This document shows positions 49,501 to 61,500 of a stretch of 64,000 nt of DNA, piece after piece (positions within the stretch are counted from its first letter, which is position 1; each line of letters opens with the position of its first letter). Below the pieces are notes generated by a model. The model ran no database searches. It worked only from the letters and a program-made list of their open reading frames with translations, and had not been told where the DNA came from. The translations under genes were made by a program, and so were the position numbers. The stretch comes from Azorinus chamasolen (Eukaryota > Mollusca > Bivalvia > Cardiida > Solecurtidae), in assembly GCA_963576725.1 (NCBI GenBank), contig OY755237.1:59263873-59327872 (forward strand). The letters are read 5' to 3'.

Positions 49501-52500
49501 TACAGCTTCCAATATGGTAAAACATTCCCTTGTCCATGATGCCATTGTAAATCTGCAGCTAATTAACATTCATATACTTATTATATATATTCCTGAGGGA
49601 AAAGGTTAATTAGATTTTCTAAATCCATCTCTTATCTACTGCTCTGACCATGTAAACACAAAATGATTTGTGACATTTCAGAACATTTGTAGTTGCCCAT
49701 GATAGTACTTTGCATTTTACATTTTCAAAAAGAACAACTAAGTTATTTCGAATATTCCCTGTAAAGAAAGCATTTGCCATGTTCTCAGTTACCTGGTGTA
49801 TCTCGTACCATCCCTGCTCGTCATGGGTTCCTATTGTTGCCCGCTCATGGAGCAGCATTTCAGTACAGTTTGGGTTTTTACCATACAGCACGGTGTAGTA
49901 CAAGGGAGTTAACCCATGACTGTCCTTGTAGTTAGGTGATGCACCGAGATCAAGCAGGGCCTGAAAACAGAAAGAACCTTGTTTCTTTAGCACCATAACA
50001 AATTGCCATGTGAACAAGATGTGATTGCTAAACACTATGACCCCAATATGACATTTGACCTTAATGTATGACCTTAATAAGTCACCCCTAAAAATCTTCA
50101 CTTCCATAAGTTGCACATGCATGCCAAGTTGGAAGTATTTATGTGCAATGGCGACAAAATTATCGTCAACGTTTAAGTTGGGGACAAATAGACAAACCAA
50201 CCAACAGACAGACAGAGCAAAAATGCATAAAAATATAATAGATATTCATACATTCAATATTTTCTAATGTACATTCATGAGGTAAACGGTTAAAAAGAAA
50301 TTTAGGACACATCTTACCATCATTCGGTTTTAAGAAATAATTACAGTAATGAAACAAATTAATGTAAACACTGAAACAAGGAGCTATAGTTTCAGCTTTA
50401 CCTTGACAGCTGTCTGGTTCCCATTCAACACAGCTTTGTGCATAGGAGTCTGGCCATGTCGGGTCCGGAAGTCTATGTGTGCCCCACCACTGACCAGACT
50501 GAGGAGTACTTCACGACACTTGTCCTTGGGTAAACTTGCTGCGTAGGACAGAGGCGTCTCTGTAAAAGACAGTAAAACATGTTATTTACAGCAGAATCTC
50601 ACCAGACACTTCAGTTCTGATAGAAAAGTCCAAGAGTAACATAAACAGTAAACCCCCTCTAAACTGTATGTTCAATTTAGTATAAATAGCGGTCCTTTAG
50701 GAGCTTTCTGCTTAACTTTCACCTTTCATTGAGAAGCCACCTGCCTAAAATGACATAAATTCTTCTTTATCAAAATTCCAGTTTCAAGGAGTTTCACTGT
50801 ACTTACAAGTAAAGTAATACAAAGGCATTATGAACAAAGGATTTGTTTGCCAGGAAAGAAACTGTAGAATCAGATCTATATTATTTCATAAGCATATAGA
50901 GCAAATCCTGATCAGCTGGCTCCTACAGAAGCTGTCTGATCTGGGGTCTACTTTGTTTGCAAAGGTGTTAAAAGGCACATCTATGAGGTAAAGATTTAAT
51001 ATTTATATTCAGCATGGAGTTGACATATCTTTGTATATAGTAATTTATTTAGGTCAAACCATACTGACCTAAGACAGGGCAAATATTCTATTTTTGATCA
51101 GGGCCTATCTTTTCAAATTACAAACTGGATTTTAATACAAAACTGACTGACTGGACTTATGAATGTGAACATGGCTTAAAAGCAAAGAGTCGGATTACCT
51201 CCTGAAGAATCATGGAAGTTTGGGTCCAATCCCTTATTGGTCATTTTGTTTATCTTGGATATGTTGGTATTCTTTATATGCTCGACAAACTGTCTGAAAT
51301 TAGTCTGAAAGGAAAAAGAACATAACTAAATATGCATAATATAATTAACCCTTTCAGTCACTAATGTTCTTTGCAAACAGTGTAGACCCAGATGAGAAGG
51401 CTCCTAGAGGAGCCCTCTCACCAGGGTCTGACTTGTTGGTAATTTGTTACACTTTTCTTTAACCCTTTCCTCCATAGGCTATTTTTAGACCCAACCTTTT
51501 TGAATGAATCTACCCAAAAGGAGCATTTACTAGAGAAAAGTAAAATTCAGAATTTTGTAGTTTGAAACCATTGTGGTAAATAGAGCATTTGCTCCTATAG
51601 GAGCAAATACTCTATTTATCACAATGGTTTCAATAAGTGGTTATTACAAAGGTGTAGAAAGGCGAATTTATGGAGGAAAGGGTTAAACAACTCCCTGGAT
51701 TTTGATGGTAAGCTTGACCTGTCCATTGAATAGTCCATTGGAACAATCAGCATTGAACGGTTTAACAATCATGGTTACAGAGTACACTTCCTGTTGTTAT
51801 AGACTAATAATGGACATGTTATGTGCTTCAACATTTAATATCAGGCATTCTACAGCATACTCTCTGGTATGTGATTAGGAAATCTTTTAGTAATTAACAC
51901 AAACAGTTTGGATCCAGGTAAGTCTCAAGGTAACTCAACATCAGGATCTAAACAGGGTCCAAACTTATTAGGTTTTTAAAAGAAAGATTTTAAAAATTAA
52001 ATTATATTTCGAACGATAATTACTTTCAGTACAAAGGCGTAATTACACACATTATGACAGCAAACCCCTGGGACCAAGATCAAACAGAAACAGCTTAGCT
52101 TAGAAGCAATTTGTTTGCATAGAACTGGTATGTTTCAATCAGTAGTATGAATGTTATCAACTCTTTGTCATCTTTAATAAATGCATATACCATACTTACT
52201 ATAAATAATGACCTGACAAACTACAGAAAGTGTAGTGTAGTGTAAACCCAGATCAAACTCTTCATATTAAAGTGAGGTGTTTGATTAAGAGTCTACACTA
52301 TTTATTACTCCTGTTCTATATTTATTCCAAATTTCAATACCTGCTGAATATTCATGGACAAAATAGTGATAATGAAATATGGAAGGTGGAACAGTGTAGC
52401 CATTTTAGAAACTAAAGAAACAGCTGTATCGAATTCAATTAGCAAACAGAGCAGACCCTGATCAGACCACTCCTATAGGAGCTGTCTTATCTGCATCTAC

Positions 52501-55500
52501 TGTGTTTGCAAACATTCAGCTATACAAACTGGTGGAGACTGGGTGACTCAACATATAGGGTTAATATGGTATCTGACTAGTGTAAATTAACATTGATTTT
52601 CACTCCAAATGAACAAAACAAGAATTCAAAATGAAAAGTTTGAGGCACTGTTGAGGCCCTGACTTAAATAAGGTCTTACATGAATATTTAAAACTTTTCC
52701 TCATATAAACACCTTTTTACACCTTTGGAAACAGTGCAAACCTTGATCAGATGGCTCCTGCGTACATCTGTGCTGTTTACAAAAGCATAAAAATGTGTTT
52801 ATATGGAATAAAGGGTTAATAAAAAAAAAGAAAAAAGAATGAAACACAAATTAAATGAGATATTTTTAATACATAAAACACAAGAACATGGTGGTATCAA
52901 CAACATTCTGAATACACATGCTTTATTGGCAAAGTGAGACTCAAAAGTAGATAGTACATGATGCATGGCAACATAAACCCTTTCCTCCATGAATACTCAT
53001 GTAAGAAATAATGATGTCATGAATATTTATAAGATTAATTGTTATAATAACACATACAGATAGGAAATATTGGCCATGGCAGAAACTGTGGAATCATATC
53101 TATGTTATATCATAAGTAAACAGAGCAGATTTAGATCAGACGGCTCCTATAGGAGTCGTCTGATCTGGGTTGACTCTGTTTGCAAATGCATGAAAAGGTG
53201 TTTGTATGACTGAGAAACAAAAAAGATTTGAATAGATCAGGGTCCATGCTTATAAAACTTTTAGTTGAGCCTGAGATCGTTCTCAAGTTTTTGATTGGTC
53301 AGATTTGAGCCTTTGGCTCAAATCTGACCAATCAAAAGCTTGAGAACTCAAATCCGACCAATCAAAAGCCTGAGAACGAAACTCAGACTCAACTAAAAGC
53401 TTTATAAGCATGGACCCAGTACGTCTCTTTTCTACAACTCTTATGCCAATGTTTGAAACAGAAGCAAATGTTTGATGAAGCATGGACCAATGAAATCTCC
53501 ATTAACCCGTTACCTGATGAATATTCATGCAAGAAGTAATGTTATCATAAATATTAATTACATATTTCATATATATGGCAAATGAACACTGAAATTGTTG
53601 GCCTCAGCAGAAACTATAGAATCAGATCTATATAATTCCATAAGCAAACAGAGCAGACTCTGATCAGATGACTCCTACATTTGATCTGGATTTGCTCCAT
53701 TTGCAAAGGGGTGAAAAGGTGTATACATATATATGGAGTAAATTGTTAAACCTTTTCTTCATACAAGTTTTTTTCACATAGAGCAAATAGAGTAGATCCA
53801 GACCAGAAGGCTCTTGTAGGACAGGGGTGTGATTGACCTAAGAGCTGAGGGGAGGAAATATTTCGGCGCGGGGTTTGGGGGCCGCTGTAGGCCCCCAATG
53901 GGGTCCAGGGGCAAAGCCCTGGTGGGGGTCAGAGGGGGCGAAGCCCCCTGCCGAAAATGAAAAATATGGCTTTAAAAGTCAATTGGAAAGCTCTCCCTGA
54001 GCTATCCTGGTTCAAAATTTAAAACTTAAAAACACACAAAAAAACAACTGCACTGTACTAAATACCACTTTATTACTAGAGCTGGTGTTGAAGACAAAAA
54101 TATAACTTCAAAATGTTAATCCACTTTCACAACTTTTATCGAGGCGAACTGGTCTAGCACAACTTTGCCTTCTTTCTCATCAAAGTTATTACAAATAACT
54201 GTTGGTACAAAATGTATGTTTTTATTATTGTTGCTTGATCAAGGTTTAGCAAAACTAGTGTTTTCTTCAGCTTCTCTACTGTTTTCCTAGTCATAGTTTC
54301 ACTAAGTCTATGAGGCTGAAGTGCAAACCATACTCAGGTTCTGTAAAGCCTTGATGTCCTTCGCAAGTTCTGTGGCTAAGTCAATCAGGACCTGTACCGT
54401 GGACAGAGGTGGATTCCTCTCAGCAATGACACCAAGAACCATTGCCTGAAAAAAGAAGAGTGAAAGGAATTACTAATATGTAACCGTTTGTACAAGACAA
54501 ACATCAGTTTGATCTTTCAACTTCTGCTCATGAGCATGAACTAGTTTTTAACCCTTCACTCTATAAATACTCCTTTGCAAACTGAGAAGGCCTGTAGGAG
54601 CAGTCTGATTTGGATCTGCTCTATTTGCTTATAAATAAAATCATATACAACAAATAATAATTCTTAAGTCTCTGCCATTGCCAAAAATTATTGTATCCAT
54701 GTGGCATAATATAAATCAATCTAATTATACTTCATGGTGTCTTTATTTTTTATATGAATATTCATAAAAAAAATAGTGAAGTACAAAAGAATGCTCTTGC
54801 AATATTCTCAAGTCTTTTTAAAGTAACCAGAAATTCCAGCATAAAATAACAAATTTCCGTGCACATGATGATGCAATCATAGATCTTAAGTATGGCAAAA
54901 TGTTGGATAAATGTAGAGAAAAATAGAGAAAATATGGCCCTTGGGTTCATCATCATGGATAGAATACTTTGGCTCAGTATGATTTAGTCTGGAAAAGGTG
55001 CCAACATGAATCTTCTACTGTTATTGATTTTTTTGATTTTTCTCATTAAATTATCTATTTCATGTCATCACTGTCAATGAAATAGTTTACTAATAGTTGT
55101 CATGCACCTTCTCATAAAATTCAGGAACCAGCTGCAGGTTAGTTATTCATTGAAAATCAATCACATATTTTAAACACATTTTTTGCTCCTACCTGTGCAT
55201 TTGCTGTTCTGTCTTCAAGTAAAACTACAGGAACAGGTGTTTCACATTCTTTTGGCTTTGATACGTTTTTGAAAATTGAGTGAATACCAAAGTTTCTGTC
55301 ATCTTCAGATTGTCCACCGGTTACGTAGGGCGGTAACTTACTTTCTGTTGGTTTTAACCACATTTTCCTTCTGTGTGTGTCAGATGAAGAACTATGTTCT
55401 ACAATAGCAAGCTTCCCTCTTTAGCAGTTTGTAATCAACACTTCGCTGTTTTCTGTCAATGACAACTTCAGAGACGCACGAGGACACGCTGTCATTTTTC

Positions 55501-58500
55501 AGTTTCTAGCCAGTGCCGCTTGAACTACTGCTAGTGGCAATACGCAGAATTTCCGCTGAATCAGCTGTCCGATAAAATATTATTGTCATTTTAAGTCCAT
55601 TTGATTCAAATGCAGCAATAGTTTGAGATGTTGCCACATTTTTTTACGTTTGTTGTGAAAGTTCGCTAACAATTTGGGAGGAAACGGATTTGTAACTCAT
55701 GCAACGATAACAGCGATTTGATTGGTGTAGGCACGAAGATTTGGCCAATCGGATTCCGCGTAGTATAGGTAAGATGAAGCTGAAATGGCACAGGGTAAAT
55801 CCGCGGCGAGATCGGCAAGACTAATTCCCGGACCAGACCGGACGCGGACCTCCCCCCCCCCCCCCCCTTGGAATTTCGCAACGGATTTAGACGTTTTGGA
55901 AAAATGGTCCTTTGGAACATCGGATCCGCGGAAATCCGCGGATCCGCGGAAAAATCACACCCCTGGTAGGATCTGTCTGATCAGACTCTGCTATGTTTGC
56001 TTATAAAATTATGTAGATCTGATCCTACAGTTTCTACCAACAATTCATGGGTACATATGTCATTGTAAAAATACAGTAAAAATTCTCTACAACGGCCACT
56101 AAATTATATCAAGTATTTTGTGTTAAAGGCAGGTGGCTGCTTAAAGTAAGGTGCATTCTGTTTAACTTTCACCTTGCTTTAAGCGGCCACCTGCCCTAAA
56201 TACCAAATAATTAACACAATTTAGTGACCGTTATAGAGAGGTTTTACTGTAGTGTTAATGATATTTATGATGGACGTTTCCTTGCTCACCTTGTTGTGAA
56301 GCTGCTTCAGCTTCCTTGGGTTCAGGTGGATCATCTTGTATACCCTCTTCTTGTACTTGAACTGTAAAACAAAAAACAGTGTTTCCCATTGTTTACAAAC
56401 CTTCCAACTTGTTACTCCTAGTTAAAAAACATTTTAATTGACTGCAAAGATTCCATCAATTTCTCTAGAAAAATAATGAAACATTTAATATAAACAAGAG
56501 TGTGTGAAGTGTCTTGTATCATCTGCTGGCAGGAATGTGACAAAAAGCGTGACACAAAAGGTGTGACAGACAGACAGACATTATTATGGACAAAATAATT
56601 TGTCCACACAGAGACTTCCTCTATTAAAGTATCGCCCTCTCTGCACAAACCCAGTTAAAACAATAGCTGTTTCAATACTGTCTGACATGTAGCAGAATCC
56701 ACATTTTTCTGATTGACAGCCAGACAGATTAAAAGACAGAGAGAGAGTATAAACCAGTTGCCATCTCTGGAAAATGCGTCATGACTGATGTTTTTAATTC
56801 TGCCCCAATTAATGTAAGAATATCAACTCACTCGCTGAATTTTTAAAATGGCAATACAAAAAGGGGATTTTTAACAATGGTAGAATCTGTAGAATTAGAT
56901 CTATATTATTCAGTCAGCAAAAAGAATGGACTTTATCAAATGGCTCCTACAGGACATGTCTAATCTGGTTCTACTCTGTTTGCAAAGACACCAAAAGGCT
57001 TGTCTACCAGGTAAAGGGATAAATCAGCTGACTACCTCAAGGAAGCCTATTGGACCATGCAGTGGGTATTCTCGTAGAAGCCTCTCCTCATCGAGGAACT
57101 TTCCAGCTCTTCCATTCATGGGTGGCATGTAGAGCCCATAGTTTAATGCATCTCTCAGCTCCTGAAAATATGTAGAAACATCATATTAACCCTTTACTCC
57201 ATGAATATTCATTTAAGAAATAATGACATCATTATACATTAATTAGCTGAAATTTGTACACAGGAATTTTCAGCCATAGCAGAAACTACAGAATCAGATG
57301 CTTATAATTCCAGAGAAGAAAACAGAGCAGACCCTGATCAGGCAGCTCCAACTGTTTGCAATAGCGCTAAAAGGTGTATCTATGGAGTAAAGGGTTTATC
57401 CTTATCATGCTAAACTATCTATCTGGTTGGTATTTTTAAACAGCATGGATCCAGATGAAAAACCATGTAATCCAAGGAACCAAGCTGTCTGACATTAATT
57501 CAATAGTATCTACAAAGCTTGAATGAACAGGAAGTAAACAAGCACTGCTCCAAATCAAAGTTTAACCTGTTCCCTCATATACATTTGTAAATGCCTTTTC
57601 ACGCATTTGCAAACAGAGTTGACCCAGATCAGACGGCTCCTAGGAGATCAGAGTTTACTCTGTTTGCTAATGGAATTAGATAGATTAGATAGATCCGTTT
57701 CTTTAGTTTCTAAATTGGCTACAATATTTCACCTTCCACATTTTCAATATAACTATTTTGTTAATGAATATTCAGTAGGTATTGAAATGTTGAATAGATA
57801 TAGAACAGGGAAAGGGTTAAGAAGACATCAATTTTTACAGTAGGACAGAGGTACAAGGTTTATTACAAAACTATCATGACAATACCTCACTGGGCAAATT
57901 AACCCTTTCCCTCATAACTATAAACACATTGTAAAGCACTTTTAAACGTATTTAGATATGAAGAGAGTGCTATATAAATATGGTATAATAATAATAATAA
58001 TAATAATTTTCATGCATTAGCAAATCGAGTAGACTCAGATCAGATGGCTCCTATAGGAGCTGTCTGATCAGGGTCGGCTCTGTTTGCTTATGATATTATA
58101 TAAATATGATTCTACAGCTTCTTCCATGGCCAAAGTTTTGTGTGTCCATGTGCTATTATAACAATTAATCTAATTTATCCATTGTGTTCTTATTTTTTAC
58201 ATAAATATTGATTGAGTAAAGAGTTCAGTCTTTGCATGCTAAGCAACAAGTGTTTGTCTGCAACAATTGTCATCTGCTTCAATTCTTAAAATAAAATTTC
58301 TCCCATTTCTCCACACAAATATAGTGAAAGAGCCAAACAGTTTGGATCCCGATGAGACACCGCATTATGGAGCACCTCATCGGGATCCAATCAGTTTGCA
58401 TGGGTAATCAAAATTTCGATGCTAGCATGCAAAGACTTAAAGACGTCTTTTCAAAACAATTTGAATCCTGATGAGATGCTGAGTGACTCAGATTTCAATT

Positions 58501-61500
58501 AGGATCTAAAATGCTTGGTATGCAGGAGCAGTATCCTTCAGGAGCAGTTTGATCTTGGTCTGCACTATTTGCCTAAGTCTGCTTGTCTGAATGTCTGAAT
58601 ACTTTGGGTAATCTATGTCAAGTTAATGTTTTTTTCACACAAGGTGACAACAGATGTTAAATGCTACTACAGGAGGTTTTTTGCATGTATCCACATGACA
58701 TCCAGGAGCTGATCTAGTTCCTACCTCATAAATGTCCAGATTATTATATCAACATCCATGTGTACAATAGAATGTATAGAAATAGAACGACTGATACATC
58801 TCCGGGCTTCTACTTAACCCGTTGAACTAATATTCATGTAAGAAATAATGACTGCATGAATATTAATTAGCTGAATATTTACATGACGTTTGAACACAGG
58901 ACTTTATGTCCACAGCAGACACTGTAGAATCAGATCTTATGATTTCATAAGCAAACAGAGCAGATCCTGATGAGATGGTTCCTACAGGAGCAGTCTGGTC
59001 TGGGTCTACTCCATTTGCAAAGACATTAAAAGGCATATCTATGGTGGAAAGGGTTAACTAATGATGTAAAAAATAATTATAATGACTGCATGAATATTAA
59101 TTAGCAGAATATTTATTAATGATACAATGAATAAAAGAGTTTTTGACCATGGCAGAAACTGTAGAATCACATCTATAATCATTTTGTATGCAAATAGAGC
59201 AGACTCTAATCAGAAAACTCAAACAGCTACAATACAGTCATGGTCTACAATGTGATACAGCATTATGTACAACAGTGTGGCACTAAAAGAGCTTGTGTTA
59301 TCCTTAAAAAAAATGTATATTTTACATTCTCCCTAATAAACCACCCCTTACCCCTGAGGGGGAAAACTATCAATCAATACACTTAATCCTTATATAATAG
59401 CCATTAAATAAAGAAATAAGCCTTTTTTTTAATATAGGGAGAAGCTTAATGCAGACTGAAAGCAATGCAGAAAGCTCCCCTATGATATATCTGCATTACT
59501 TTCATTCTTCATTAAGCAATCACCTGTGTACAAATACAAGAAACACCCTCAGGAGTACTTATTAGAGATAATATGGTAACACATTATTAGCTCTTGTTTC
59601 AATTTGAGTTGGAAATAACATAAGTTTTAACTTTTTGGGCTTACCTTGGAGAACATGGCAAGTATTCTCTGTTTGGCGTCCCACACGGACTCATCAAGCT
59701 CAAACTGCAGGCATTTCTGTAAAAGTAAGCAACGGAGTAGTCATACATCCTACTGAACAAATGCCAAGTTGGGATGAATCTTTGTAAAAACACCAAGAAA
59801 ATATGCGTCCCATTGGCATCTAAACAGTCTATCTGATGAATATTCATGTAAGAAATAATTACTGTATGAGAATTATTTAGCTGAAATTTTATTACAGCAT
59901 TATGAACACGGGAAGTTTTGACCATGAAAGGAACTACAGTGTCAGATCTGTATAAGCAAACAGAGCAGACCCTGATCAGACAGCTCCTACTCTATTTGCA
60001 ACAGCGTAACAATGTATTTCTATCAAGTAAAAGGTTAACCCTTTCTCCGTTGAATATTCATGTCAGAAAATAATTACATCATGAATATCTATCAACTGAA
60101 GTTTTATAATGGTACATGGACCAAGGATTTTGTTTTACCTTGGCAGAAAATATAGAATCAGATCTAGTACAACTTCATAAGAAAAGCAAACAGTGAAGAC
60201 CCTCCTACATGAGCCATCTGATCTAGGTCTACACTGCTTGTAAAGGCATGAAAATGTGTGTATATGAAGGAAAGGGTTAAACAAGACTGTTAGAAGACAA
60301 GTGTGTCACCTGCTGAAAATGTGACAGAAAAAGTGTGATGACAGGCATGATGAAAACGTGTGAATGACACAGAGAGACAAATAGACGACGGAGAAGTGAT
60401 CCTTAGTGTCACCCTGCTAAAGCAGACGGCAAAAAATGTAGTGCTTACACAGAGCAACAGATAAACTTGCATACTCAGGTATTAAAATCATCATTTCTTC
60501 TACGACCACTCTTTAGTATCATCTCTTTGAGGCAATTCTTAAGAGTGGTCACAATTAACACAGGGTTATGGTGAAAAAAATAAAGAAGTTATTCTTGAAA
60601 ATGTTTTAAATTATGCATCTTATCTGGACCTCTACTTACATTAAAAACATATTACAGTAAAAGCACATGACAACATTGTTGTAGAAGTAACAATGTTTTT
60701 GAATGCCTAGAAAAATATTTTTTAACGTATAACCTAATGAATATTCATGCTTATAAAATAATATAGATATGGTTCTACAGTTTCTGCCATCGCCAAAAAT
60801 TCCCGTGTTTGTATGTCATTATAAAAAATTAAACTAATTAGTGTTCATGAATATCCATGCAGTAAAGGGTTATGCGTATGTGAATTTTTATGAATTTGGA
60901 ACAAACGTTTATCTAGCACTGTTTCTTGTTTGTACAAACAATGGTCTTTGAGCTTGGAGACGTACATATGTCCGTGCAAGATCAAATACACATTATCTAC
61001 CTGATGGGCAGGACCTGTGGGTCAAAGCTACACCTGAACAGCCAGTTAGAGGAATGTAAACTGTGAATTGTACTGAAATTTACAAACTTGATAGACTAAG
61101 GATTGTATATAGATTCAACTTTGAGCAAACCCAACAGTAGCTTAGGCACCTACTTCCCTAATGACGGTCAAGGGTTTGATTCCAATCAAGAGGTTTATTA
61201 TTCTCACAATGTCTGTTGATGACCAACAAGCTATTTGACACATTAGCCCTTAACATGATGGGACTACTGCACTTTACCGGTACGTGTACGAGCATTTTGA
61301 CAACTTTGCAACATCGGAGCTTTGACAACTTGAAAACGTGTTTATATGAGGGAAAGGGTTAACCTGATGAACGTTCATGTAAGAAATAATGACAATATGA
61401 ATATTAACCCTTTCCCTCACGTATATATATAAACATGTTTTCACACATTTGCAAACAGAATAGACTTGACAGATCTGTTTCTATACTTTCTGAAAGTGCT

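Larger units (their letters stand above)
53822..55965 (-). mobile_element. hAT-like DNA transposon, 2.1 kb
   Basis: Ends CAGGGGTGTGATT and AATCACACCCCTG are perfect 13-base inverted repeats, flanked by the six-base direct repeat GTAGGA (53816-53821 and 55966-55971). CAGGGGTG ends suit hAT elements, but their target duplication is usually eight bases, so the class is uncertain. The left subterminal region holds a GC-rich block (GGGGCAAAGCCC style, 53865-53965); the right one holds iterated ATCCGCGGA (55920-55950) and a poly-C run. GC content is far above the surroundings. It carries a small two-exon gene and is itself split by a later A-type MITE (54548-54775). Confidence 0.75.
53748..56090 (-). 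mobile_element. A-family MITE split by the hAT-like element
   Basis: The left piece 53748-53821 ends in the hairpin at GGCTCTTGTAGGA. The right piece resumes at 55966 with GTAGGATCTGTCTGATCAGA and then the ATAGATCTGATCCTACAG tail. Removing the insert and one GTAGGA restores the hairpin. Confidence 0.85.

Noticed and set aside
49961..50200. N-terminal extension of the exon 7 frame
   Set aside because: It is an intronic read-through upstream of the acceptor TGTTTTCAG; exon 6 joins in phase without it.
57985..58012. ATA run as a functional element
   Set aside because: A plain microsatellite at the end of an insertion.
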